Shown here in pieces: positions 1-8,378 of a DNA stretch of 8,378 nucleotides. This DNA comes from Leptospira ellisii (GTDB lineage: Bacteria; Spirochaetota; Leptospiria; Leptospirales; Leptospiraceae). Both the position numbers and the translations under genes were made by a program. Position 1 is the stretch's first letter, and the number at the start of each line of letters is the position of its first letter. Under the pieces are notes generated by a model. The model was not told the origin of the DNA. It saw nothing but the letters and a program-made list of their open reading frames with translations, and made no database searches. The stretch covers positions 1 to 8,378 of the forward strand of contig NZ_NPEF01000173.1 in assembly GCF_002811955.1 (NCBI RefSeq), written 5' to 3'.

Positions 1-74
1 GAATTCGCCGATCCTATTTTTATTCGAATAAAATCGGCAAATTTACGACTCAGATTACAAAATAGAAACGGAAA
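1..74 (+). repeat. Left copy of a 74-bp perfect inverted repeat
   Basis: Bases 1-74 are the exact reverse complement of 1311-1384, with base p pairing with 1385-p. Identity stops at 75/1310 on the inner side. On the outer side the left copy touches the window edge, so the repeat may be longer than 74 bp. Each copy contains a 16-bp perfect palindrome (TTTTATTCGAATAAAA, 18-33) and a short GCCGAT/ATCGGC pair (7-12 with 33-38). The copy sits just past the stop codon of the intact DUF1564 gene. No transposase is visible, so whether this is a mobile-element end, a recombination site or a relic of a rearrangement is inference. Confidence 0.95.
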
Positions 75-80
75 TACGAA

Positions 81-596
81 TTAAGCTCCTCTTTTATCAA
101 AAGGAAACTCGAAAGTCGAATCATCCATCTCCTCGGGTAAAGAATTAGCGGCGTGCTCTAGTTGCGGATACAATTCGTTCTCCAACATGCTGGCGAACAT
201 CTTACACATGGAAACGCCGTGATGCATCGAGATTTTACGAAGCTCGCTCCAATCTCCCGCGAACGGTCGAAACGGAAATCGCTTTCTTCTCGACTGGCGC
301 TTTTGATAACTGATTTTGGAGGGAAGCGAATGGAGGAGAACTCTCGAATACGGTCGATTCTTTTCAAGACATCGATGTAAAACGATCCGAATAGATCCGT
401 TCCGTAAAATCAGCTCATCCAGCCGTCCTATCAGCTCCCCGGGCACATACAAATCGCACGACGGCCCGAGATGCCGTCGTTCTTGTTCGGGTTCGGGAGT
501 GAAAAAATCTCCCAGGGGAAATTCTTTCCCCTGGGACCGGCTTGGTTTCAAAAGTCGTAAGTTGTTGTTTGGTTGTTTGTTGTTTTTTGCCTTCAT
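81..596 (-). CDS. DUF1564 family protein, intact (171 aa)
   Basis: This is a small basic protein of unknown function, without signal peptide or membrane segment, probably cytoplasmic. I place it in DUF1564, a family expanded in Leptospira, from two blocks: PSCDLYVPGELIGRLDEL followed by a Gly-Ser/LxxxL stretch (about residues 46-78), and FPFRPFAGDWSELRKISMHHGVS (about 107-129), the latter the usual FRP...DW.EL...GVS family signature. The start is ATG at 596; an in-frame TAA lies seven bases upstream, and the AAAGGAA ribosome-binding candidate is rather distant (about 12 bases). The first 45 residues are poorly conserved in type and rich in Lys/Asn, and they cover a terminator-like hairpin (502-535). 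The family is strong, the function unknown, and a DNA-binding role (basic, ribbon-helix-helix size) is only speculation. Confidence 0.85.
   Translation of the reverse strand: MKAKNNKQPNNNLRLLKPSRSQGKEFPLGDFFTPEPEQERRHLGPSCDLYVPGELIGRLDELILRNGSIRIVLHRCLEKNRPYSRVLLHSLPSKISYQKRQSRRKRFPFRPFAGDWSELRKISMHHGVSMCKMFASMLENELYPQLEHAANSLPEEMDDSTFEFPFDKRGA
502..535 (-). terminator. Terminator-like hairpin inside the DUF1564 reading frame
   Basis: Read on the minus strand, an 11-bp perfect GC-rich stem (CCCAGGGGAAA, 525-535 with 511-521) with a 3-base loop is followed by AGA and then six T (507 to 502). This is the form of a Rho-independent terminator in the direction of the gene that contains it, around codons 20-32. 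It could act as an intragenic attenuator, or it could be a coincidence of coding sequence. There is no usable start codon downstream of it before the conserved core. Confidence 0.45.
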
Positions 597-631
597 ACTC
601 GTTTACGGTTCCTTTAAAATTCAATAAGAGC

Positions 632-680
632 GATTTCTTCCTAAAAAAAATCTCAAAACGGATTTTTTTAGGAAGAAATC
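632..680. terminator. Long A/T-rich hairpin between the two DUF1564 genes
   Basis: Bases 632-652 and 661-680 form a 20-bp stem with one bulged A and an 8-base loop. Both arms carry runs of 7-8 A or T, so either strand has a T-rich descending arm. It lies about 150 bases past the end of the truncated DUF1564 copy and only 36 bases before the start codon of the intact one. It may be a terminator between them or a 5'-UTR structure of the intact gene. There is no separate U-tract after the stem, so the terminator call is tentative. Confidence 0.5.
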
Positions 681-833
681 CATTGGCTTAATGTCGATTC
701 GATCGCGTTCTACCTAATTTTCTATATCGATTCATTCATCCTTTTAGAATTCATATTCTGAATCTTATCGTTTATCCTATAAGGTCGGAAGTACACACTC
801 ATCTGTGAATCGACCTCTCCAAAAAAATCGACC

Positions 834-1310
834 TTATGTTTTTTCCGACCTTCCTCTCTTCCCATCTCGAAGACCAGGTTTCAAAAAAATGGAAAAAGCG
901 ATCCTGTTCCTTTCCGGAATTATTTCTTGGATCAATATGATTCCTAATTTTTCTTTTTTATAAATTCCCTTCCTTGTATCGCCGCTTCCGCTCCTTTCTT
1001 CTTGAAGACTCAGAAGCATTACGAAAAAATAACAGATCGATACTCCATAATAACGTGCCGCCAAACGCATTTCGGCCCAGTCCGCTGCATTCGGCCGAAA
1101 AGAAAATCGTATCAACTCCAGATCCTTACTTTGATATAAAGTCTTCTCGCATTTTGAAAAACGAAAGAGAGAATGAAGCCTATTCCGTTTTCCTTCCAAA
1201 AGCATACGCAATACCTTTTTCAAAGAGCCGTATTTCGAAATTCTCGATCGCAATAAAGGAGCAAGTTCGTTCGGAATCCAAAAATCAGAAGGGGAAGAAG
1301 AAATCTTCCC
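834..1310 (-). pseudogene. DUF1564 family protein, 5'-truncated at the inverted repeat
   Basis: The frame carries the DUF1564 blocks ISKYGSLKKVLRMLLEG and IRFSFRPNAADWAEMRLAAR followed by YYGVS, parallel to the neighbouring paralogue. The first in-frame start is a TTG at 1253 (139 aa), but that would cut into the conserved N-terminal block. Reading further upstream in the same frame gives SPSDFWIPNELAPLLRS, clearly matching PSCDLYVPGELIGRLDE of the neighbour. This homologous reading continues to about base 1310, where the 74-bp repeat begins, and meets an in-frame TAG at 1320-1322. No ATG, GTG or TTG lies between that stop and the TTG at 1253. I therefore call it a remnant whose original 5' end was replaced, although expression from TTG 1253 or a rare ATT cannot be excluded. 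The stop is TAA at 834-836. Confidence 0.7.
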
Positions 1311-1384
1311 TTTCCGTTTCTATTTTGTAATCTGAGTCGTAAATTTGCCGATTTTATTCGAATAAAAATAGGATCGGCGAATTC
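1311..1384 (-). repeat. Right copy of the 74-bp perfect inverted repeat
   Basis: This is the exact reverse complement of 1-74. Its inner edge (1311) coincides with the point where the truncated DUF1564 gene loses homology, and its outer edge (1384) abuts the upstream region of the secreted-protein gene. The 16-bp palindrome is at 1352-1367. Confidence 0.95.
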
Positions 1385-1444
1385 GATTCGGAAATCTTTC
1401 GCACGGTCTCGGGTCTTAATTTTCCAAATTCGGCAATTATTTTC

Positions 1445-1472
1445 TTGAAAATGAAGATTCTGCCCTTAGAGT
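1445..1472 (+). promoter_or_regulatory. Candidate sigma70-type promoter
   Basis: TTGAAA (1445-1450) and TAGAGT (1467-1472) are spaced by 16 bases, upstream of the secreted-protein gene. Five of six and four of six bases match the consensus boxes. An AAGATTC/GAATCTT inverted pair (1454-1460, 1477-1483) flanks the -10 box and could be an operator. This is by eye only; the rest of 1385-1510 shows nothing else I can name. Confidence 0.35.
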
Positions 1473-1510
1473 GATCGAATCTTAGATTTTAAGAGAATTT
1501 GGAGTGTGCA

Positions 1511-2254
1511 ATGTTGAAATATTTTAAGAGAATAATCGTATTACTTTTCTCTTTCGGTTCCCTGTTTTTTTCCTCTTCTCTCTTTGCGTTAGGAACGTAT
1601 TCGGAAGGATGGGCGGTGGTACGACTCATTCAATTCGAAAGCCGCGGAATCATTTTTGATTCGCACGAGGGAGTCGTGGAATTTATCTCCTACGATAGTT
1701 CCGAAAAATGTGATCCTTCCAAAGACGAATGTTTTTCTCCTATGCGTGAAAAAGTGGAATTCAGCGTTCGTCCCGAAAACGGAGAGATCGTAAATTTCTT
1801 AAGCAACAACTTGAATCAAGAAGTTTTAATTCAATATAGAATTCATAGAATCGAACCGATCGCACTTTCGACCGATTTCGAAGTGATCGGAGTTCAAAGA
1901 CAGTTTCCGGGAATTCCAAAAGATGTTCCCGATAAAATTATTGTGCCGAAAACAGGTTCGAAACGGAATTTTTCGGTTTCAGGAAGAATTCTTCAATTGG
2001 AATATCAGGGAACGATGGTCGGAACATACGAAGGACTTTATCTGGACGAAGTTCGCGGCAAGGTTCATCCTTTTTCCATTACGAACGAAGAAGTTGCGAA
2101 TTTTGTCTGGAATACGATGAAATTCAATTCTAAGTATTTTATCGGTGTTTCGGTTGCGTTTGCAACTGGCTGGAGAAAGTCCGACTACGATATCTTTGAG
2201 ATCAATTACAAGTCGCCTGCCGGCGGAGTTTATTCGGATCCGAATAAGAAGTAG
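1511..2254 (+). CDS. Secreted/periplasmic protein of unknown function, two related modules (247 aa)
   Basis: I do not recognise a named family. The N-terminus is a clear Sec signal peptide: Lys/Arg-containing start, hydrophobic residues 8-26, and likely cleavage after SLFA (residue 26-27). There is no lipobox Cys. The mature part appears to be an internal duplication: about residues 37-129 (RLIQFESRGIIF, EGVVEF, KVEFSVRPENGEIVNFL, DFEVIGVQ) and 158-231 (RILQLEYQGTMV, EGLYLDE, KVHPFSITNEEVANFV, YDIFEIN). The first module has an insertion with two Cys (residues 67 and 74), which could form a disulphide. I chose ATG 1511 because GGAG at 1501-1504 sits six bases before it; a TTG at 1499 would overlap that site. 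It is convergent with the M23 peptidase. An envelope role is inference. Confidence 0.85.
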   Translation: MLKYFKRIIVLLFSFGSLFFSSSLFALGTYSEGWAVVRLIQFESRGIIFDSHEGVVEFISYDSSEKCDPSKDECFSPMREKVEFSVRPENGEIVNFLSNNLNQEVLIQYRIHRIEPIALSTDFEVIGVQRQFPGIPKDVPDKIIVPKTGSKRNFSVSGRILQLEYQGTMVGTYEGLYLDEVRGKVHPFSITNEEVANFVWNTMKFNSKYFIGVSVAFATGWRKSDYDIFEINYKSPAGGVYSDPNKK

Positions 2255-2306
2255 GCTTTTTTAGGGAGGTGTGAGGTCTTCCGACCTTCTTAAAAAGTGG
2301 ATTCAT

Positions 2307-2337
2307 AAAAAGGGTGAAAGGGAGTTTCACCCTTTTT
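2307..2337. terminator. Bidirectional Rho-independent terminator between convergent genes
   Basis: A 13-bp perfect stem (AAAAAGGGTGAAA, 2307-2319, with 2325-2337) and a 5-base loop end in five T on the plus strand and in five T on the minus strand. It terminates the secreted-protein gene from one side and the peptidase gene from the other. The peptidase stop codon (2327-2329) is inside the stem. Confidence 0.85.
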
Positions 2338-4069
2338 CCTCTTCCGTATCCAAAACGATTAAATCCGTTAACCAATCCGATACGTTTCCAGCGCGATCTC
2401 TTATTCTTGCCTGCAACAAAAGTTTCTTTTTGAATTTTCCGAAAGATTTGGGTATTTTTACTAAGATCATTTTGCGATCGGATTCGAATTCATACGGAAA
2501 CGATTCCCCATCCAGTAGAATTTCGGCACCTCCTGCATAACCAGAACCTATGTCGGAGACCGAATACATTCTTTCAATTACCGAAGATTGTCGGACCTCC
2601 TCAGTAAACCTATGACGGGAAATTAGATAAGGGTGATCAATCTTAGGCTTGGAGCGATCTTCGAGAACAGCTACAATACCAATCTTATTCAGAATCGATG
2701 TCGTACCTTCGGCACCCATAGTCGTTTTTAAAACTCCCCAACGTTTGGTTCCGGCTTCAAAGAGATAAAGATTCTCTCCTTTTTTTAATTGCTTCCCCTT
2801 CCAAATGAGTTGGGCTTCTCCGGACCAGCTAATACCTGTAGATTCGATTTCAATCGGTTCACTTTTGAGAATCAAGCCATCTGGAAGGGAATTTTCCGGC
2901 AAGGTCGAAATGTTTTCGAAAAGAAGGTTTCCTTTTCCAAAGGTGTTTCCCTTTGGAGTTTTTATAAGAATTCGTTTGTCGTTCGAAATATATTCAGTAG
3001 AAGTGGCTTTTTCTCGTGTCGGTTTAAAACCCGTGTTGAGTAGACGCAATTTGAGAGAAGATAAATTTTCAGCCTTATCCCCTCCGATAATTTCTAAAGA
3101 AACCTCTTTTCCTTCGGGAAAATTTCTTAAATCCAAACTTGGCTTTTGATTTGGGAATAAATTATAAACGTAGACAGGCGGATTTAAAGATGAGCGATTC
3201 GAATCGTAAATAGCTTGGTGATCTCTTGCTTCTGCATAACTCATCTTTTCGAATTTTCTTTCATACAATATGTTCTCTTCGGAAAGAAGTCGTGCAAAGA
3301 AGAGATTGTTCTTGTTCCTTGAGTTCATTCGATCAAAGGCTCCTAATTTAAGTCGTACCTCCCCGCCAACTTTTAGAGGTTCCTCATCCTGTATCTCATA
3401 AACTCCCTCAGACTTTTTCCGAAGCGGTAGACGAAACCGTTTCCCATCCGACGAATCCACATAAAGAACAAGTAACTCGGGAGGAGTTCCGTCCTTGTCC
3501 GTCATTTTAAGATAGGCAAGCGGGTTAAACGTATCACCATTCCCATGAAGTTCAAAATGAAGATGAGGAACCCCCGTTCCGGACTCTCCGATCCGCGCTA
3601 CGGCCTGACCTTGTTTGATATGAAATTTTTGATCCGAAAATTTGACGGAAAAAATTCCGTCGCTCAATAGATGAAGGCTTTGTCGTAAATTTTCCAATTC
3701 CTTTCGTGCCCCTTCGACGCTGAAAAGATGGGCGAACTTCGCCCTCAAGCCTGATCCGGAACGGAGGACAAGATTGAGTCCGTAACCGCTGGGAGATTCG
3801 GATATGGATTCTACAACGCCGTCAAACGGTGCAATGGCGGGAAAACCGTTTTGATGAAACGTCTTAAAATCCGCACCCATGTGGAGGTGATGAACGCGAT
3901 ATTCGGCGAAGGAACCGGATACCGGCGTTTGAAATTCCATCGGGAAAAGCATTTTTCCCTGGAGTTCGGGATAGAGCCGAAGTTCAGGTCGGTCCTCCGC
4001 ACTCAAATCCTGTACGGGATTCATCCATATCACGATCGGAAACGCTAAAACGGCAAAACGAAGTCTCAT
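2327..4069 (-). CDS. M23 (LytM/peptidoglycan endopeptidase-type) metallopeptidase, exported (580 aa)
   Basis: This is a predicted zinc endopeptidase acting on peptidoglycan cross-links in the periplasm. A signal peptide spans residues 1-24 (cleavage near LSA/ED). The M23 core lies at about 48-190 with all expected metal and catalytic residues visible: H63 and D67 (HMGAD), H114 (AHL), and H169/H171 (PHLHFELHG). The glycine-rich GESGTGVPHLHFE segment is typical of LytM/M23. Residues about 190-580 are a long beta-rich, non-catalytic region without a family I can name. Its motif SYAEARDHQAIYD and a late DRAGNVSDW (Ig-like style) recall large M23 proteins of Bacteroidetes, from general knowledge. 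The start is ATG 4069 after a weak AAGAGAGA. It is divergent from the LptE-like gene across 98 bases. The exact substrate bond is unknown, and the C-terminal part may target or regulate it. Confidence 0.9.
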   Translation of the reverse strand: MRLRFAVLAFPIVIWMNPVQDLSAEDRPELRLYPELQGKMLFPMEFQTPVSGSFAEYRVHHLHMGADFKTFHQNGFPAIAPFDGVVESISESPSGYGLNLVLRSGSGLRAKFAHLFSVEGARKELENLRQSLHLLSDGIFSVKFSDQKFHIKQGQAVARIGESGTGVPHLHFELHGNGDTFNPLAYLKMTDKDGTPPELLVLYVDSSDGKRFRLPLRKKSEGVYEIQDEEPLKVGGEVRLKLGAFDRMNSRNKNNLFFARLLSEENILYERKFEKMSYAEARDHQAIYDSNRSSLNPPVYVYNLFPNQKPSLDLRNFPEGKEVSLEIIGGDKAENLSSLKLRLLNTGFKPTREKATSTEYISNDKRILIKTPKGNTFGKGNLLFENISTLPENSLPDGLILKSEPIEIESTGISWSGEAQLIWKGKQLKKGENLYLFEAGTKRWGVLKTTMGAEGTTSILNKIGIVAVLEDRSKPKIDHPYLISRHRFTEEVRQSSVIERMYSVSDIGSGYAGGAEILLDGESFPYEFESDRKMILVKIPKSFGKFKKKLLLQARIRDRAGNVSDWLTDLIVLDTEEEKG

Positions 4070-4167
4070 TCTCTCTTAGATCTTAAGGAAAATCAAAATT
4101 TGTAAAGTCGAAAAGCCCTCAAAAAATCTCCTTGCCCGGAGGTACGACCTGAAAGATTCTCCCTAGC

Positions 4168-4725
<558 letters not shown>

Positions 4726-4756
4726 TAATCTTGATTCGCCCCTTGAGTAATCTCCC

Positions 4757-5238
4757 ATGAATAGAGAAAAACAAGAAGCCATTCTGAACAAAACCGAGCC
4801 CGCGGTCCGCATGGAAATGCAGACTTTTTCCGAGTATCTTCAAAAAGAGGGACTCAAAATTACGAATCAAAGAATGCTCGTCGCGGAAAGGATTTTTTCC
4901 CTCCACAATCATTTCACCGCGGAAGGTCTTTTGGAGGAATTCAAAGACCAGAGGGATCAGATTTCCAAGGCGACTATTTACAGAATTCTTTCCATTATGG
5001 TTTCCGCCGGATTGTTACAGGAGCATAATTTCGGAAAGGATTACAAATATTACGAACATATCATCGGTCATAAACATCACGATCATATCATTTGTACCGT
5101 CTGCGGTAAAATCGTGGAATTCGTGGATGAAAGGATCGAACAACTTCAGGAACAGGCCGCCAAAGACAACGGCTTCAAAATCACCGGTCACAGTCTGAAT
5201 ATTTACGGAACTTGCAGCGACCATTCCTCTTCCGGTAG

Positions 5239-5242
<4 letters not shown>
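4757..5242 (+). CDS. Fur family metal-responsive transcriptional regulator (161 aa)
   Basis: This is a DNA-binding repressor of the Fur/PerR/Zur superfamily. The N-terminal winged helix includes [16 protein letters not shown] (about residues 32-47), the [13 protein letters not shown] metal-region helix (50-62) and the recognition helix [19 protein letters not shown] (69-87). The dimerisation and metal domain has [19 protein letters not shown] (104-122): His105/107/108/110, the CxxC pair C113/C116, and Glu121 where PerR proteins have Asp. That points to Fur (or Zur) rather than peroxide-sensing PerR. The tail keeps only one Cys (C153, YGTC) instead of the second Cys pair of E. coli Fur. The N-terminus has about 20 extra residues; a start at Met19 (4811) is possible. 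It overlaps tgt by ATGA. The metal sensed cannot be read from sequence alone. Confidence 0.9.
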
Positions 5243-6391
<1,149 letters not shown>

Positions 6392-6429
6392 AGAGCTGGC
6401 CGGAAAGAGACAGAAAGGAGTTGCTGATT

Positions 6430-6769
<340 letters not shown>

Positions 6770-6816
6770 GATCGGATTTTAGATTATCCCCTTTTTTTCT
6801 AAATACTGGTGCAGCA

Positions 6817-8378
6817 ATGAAATCAACCCCAAAAAAACTACTTTCGTTTTTTATAATTTTACTCGCAGGTTTTTTCATTGCCTGCGGGTCGGAACTACCC
6901 ATCCAGGAACTCAGCGACGCAAAAAACTCGATCACGAGAGCCAAGTCCGCGGGTGCGGAAAAATACGCTTCCGCAGAATTGGAAGAGGCGCGTAAAAGCC
7001 TTCTCAACGCTCATCAAAAAGCGTCTGATGAGGATTTAGCCGAGGCGAAAAAATCCGCAGAATATGCGAAGGCAAAAGCGTTAGACGCTTCCGAAAAATC
7101 CTTCCCGTCCACGGTGGACGAGGCGCGTAAGGATTCGACGACGGCAATCGAATCGGCCGAGGAAGCGTATGCGTCTCAGCTCGCTTCCGAACCATACAAT
7201 TCTGCTGTTCAATTTCGCAAGGAAGGAGACGCTCTTCGGGAAACCGCGGATCGCACGCTCGAATCGTATCCTAAGGAGTCGGGAGACGACGCAAAACTTC
7301 GAACAAGACTAGCGGCTTTTGATCAGTACGAATCTTCTCGTCAAAAATACGCGGATTCTAAAAAAGCCGCGGACGAATCCAAAATACTAGCGCTTTCTCA
7401 AAAACAACAACTCATCGATTCTCTTGCGGATATCGAAAAAAATCTGAACGACGCGGACAAATACGCCGAGGGAAAAGATCCTGAAGTGAACGAAACCAAG
7501 GTTCGTTTGGACGGAGCAAAGTATAAGATCGAAGAGGGAAAGATTCGCGACGGTTACGCAGAAGTGGATGATATCCGTAAAAAGTCGGCCGAATTGGTTG
7601 CGAAGAATATCAAAGCCTACGCGGAAAAACAGAAAGAACTCGCAAAACAAAGCATCGCAGTCGCCACGACGAAATTGGCTTCCTTCGATAAGAATAAAAT
7701 CAACGCTTCCCGGGATTCTCAAGTATCGTATCAAAGAGCGGAAGAGAATTTAAAAGCGGCGGAAGAATCCCGCGTTTCCGCGGAAGATCTGTATTCTTCC
7801 GAAAAATACGAGGATTCGATCTCCCGTTCGGAAGAGGCGATTCGTCTTTCAAGAATCGTCGTCGACCAGGCCGCCGAGTTGGCGGAACGTTTGGACCGCA
7901 AAGGCGGAGACAAATACGCCAATCGTGATTCCAAAACGGGCAATGAAGGAAAAAACAAGAACAACTCTAATTCCAACAGCAATGCTTCCGAAGGTAAAAA
8001 TTCCTCCACAAAATGGGGGGAAGACGGATTGCCCGAGGGATGGAAACGTTATGTGGTTCGCAAGAAGGTTCCTGCAGATTGCCTCTGGAGAATCGCGAAA
8101 GACAAACGTCATTACGGAACTTCCAAACTTTGGAAAAGAATTTACGAAGCCAATCGGGGAAAAATCAAAAATCCGAACTTGATTTTCCCGAAACAGGTGT
8201 TACTCATTCCTCCCGCAAAAGGATCGACACAACTTCCTAAAAACGGGGCTCCGGCTAAGAAAAAGCCGAATTCCGATGCGGTGGAAGCGATCGAACAAAA
8301 TCAAAAACCCGCAGCTTCGGAAGAATCCGAATCCGGCGGTGACGATGCGGAATCCAAAAAGAAGAACGAGGTAAAAGA
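6817..8378 (+). CDS. lruA: LysM-domain lipoprotein with DUF4398-like helical repeats, probably LruA/LipL71 (3' end outside window)
   Basis: The frame is open from ATG 6817 to the window end (520 codons, no stop), so the gene is partial. A lipoprotein signal peptide ends in FIAC (Cys23). Residues about 28-94 (ELSDAKNSITRAKSAGAEKY, SAELEEARKSLLNA) match the DUF4398 pattern. Similar Ala/Lys/Glu/Tyr-rich helical segments recur to about residue 363, giving an extended periplasmic coil. An Asn/Ser/Lys-rich linker (366-400) leads to a LysM domain, about 411-466 (RYVVRKKVPADCLWRIAKDK, KLWKRIYEANRGKIKNPN, LLIPP), which binds peptidoglycan glycan. The tail is charged and low in complexity. I assign LruA (LipL71), an envelope lipoprotein of pathogenic Leptospira linked to uveitis, from architecture and recalled gene order, not from a search. 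Membrane anchor plus LysM suggests it tethers a membrane to the wall. No strong Shine-Dalgarno is seen. Confidence 0.85.
   Translation, partial: MKSTPKKLLSFFIILLAGFFIACGSELPIQELSDAKNSITRAKSAGAEKYASAELEEARKSLLNAHQKASDEDLAEAKKSAEYAKAKALDASEKSFPSTVDEARKDSTTAIESAEEAYASQLASEPYNSAVQFRKEGDALRETADRTLESYPKESGDDAKLRTRLAAFDQYESSRQKYADSKKAADESKILALSQKQQLIDSLADIEKNLNDADKYAEGKDPEVNETKVRLDGAKYKIEEGKIRDGYAEVDDIRKKSAELVAKNIKAYAEKQKELAKQSIAVATTKLASFDKNKINASRDSQVSYQRAEENLKAAEESRVSAEDLYSSEKYEDSISRSEEAIRLSRIVVDQAAELAERLDRKGGDKYANRDSKTGNEGKNKNNSNSNSNASEGKNSSTKWGEDGLPEGWKRYVVRKKVPADCLWRIAKDKRHYGTSKLWKRIYEANRGKIKNPNLIFPKQVLLIPPAKGSTQLPKNGAPAKKKPNSDAVEAIEQNQKPAASEESESGGDDAESKKKNEVK

Noticed and set aside
744..761. 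AGAAT-TCAT-ATTCT inverted repeat as a Fur/PerR-type operator
   Set aside because: Arms are only five bases and the spacing does not fit a PerR or Fur box; it is likely chance in A/T-rich DNA.
75..1310. Phase-variable inversion that would restore the truncated DUF1564 gene
   Set aside because: The repeat arms are identical, so inversion puts the same repeat with the same in-frame TAG next to the gene; no start codon would be regained.
974..1330. 118-codon plus-strand open frame across the truncated DUF1564 copy and into the repeat
   Set aside because: It is antisense to clear DUF1564 coding sequence, has no ribosome-binding site, no recognisable motif and Ser/Lys-rich shadow composition.
1499..1510. 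TTG start at 1499 for the secreted protein
   Set aside because: It overlaps the likely Shine-Dalgarno GGAG (1501-1504); ATG 1511 gives good spacing and a cleaner signal peptide.
4070..4167. Divergent promoters or a Fur box between the peptidase and LptE-like genes
   Set aside because: Several TTGAGG- or TTTACA-like hexamers exist on either strand, but none had a convincing partner at proper spacing, and no Fur-box-like symmetry was seen.

Overview
The window reads as a chromosomal segment of a Leptospira species. The evidence is two genes of the Leptospira-restricted DUF1564 family, spirochaete-style lipoproteins, and the gene order lptE-like / fur-like / tgt / STAS / LysM lipoprotein. The last gene matches the lineage of LruA (LipL71) as I remember it. 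Base composition looks too GC-rich for L. interrogans itself and better fits a higher-GC member of the pathogenic clade, but I cannot name a species.

Region A (1-1384) is an accessory patch. It holds two minus-strand DUF1564 genes enclosed by a perfect 74-bp inverted repeat (1-74 and 1311-1384). The second DUF1564 gene has lost its 5' end exactly at the repeat junction: family-like sequence can be read upstream of any usable start codon, up to base 1310, and then runs into the repeat and an in-frame stop. The first gene is intact but contains a terminator-like hairpin near its 5' end. A second long A/T-rich hairpin lies between the two genes.

Region B (1385-4069) has a secreted protein of unknown function built from two related modules (1511-2254, +). 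It converges on a periplasmic M23/LytM-type peptidase (2327-4069, -). A 13-bp-stem bidirectional terminator between them overlaps the peptidase stop codon.

Region C (4070-8378) is a co-directional plus-strand run: an LptE-like outer-membrane lipoprotein, a Fur-family regulator, tRNA-guanine transglycosylase (Tgt, start overlapping the fur-like stop by 4 bp), a STAS-domain anti-sigma-factor antagonist, and a long lipoprotein. That lipoprotein has an Ala/Lys/Glu-rich helical repeat region and a C-terminal LysM domain, and it runs off the end of the window. Its themes are envelope assembly (LPS export, peptidoglycan binding), metal-responsive control, tRNA queuosine modification and a signalling switch. 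There are no rRNA, tRNA, CRISPR or recognisable transposase genes.
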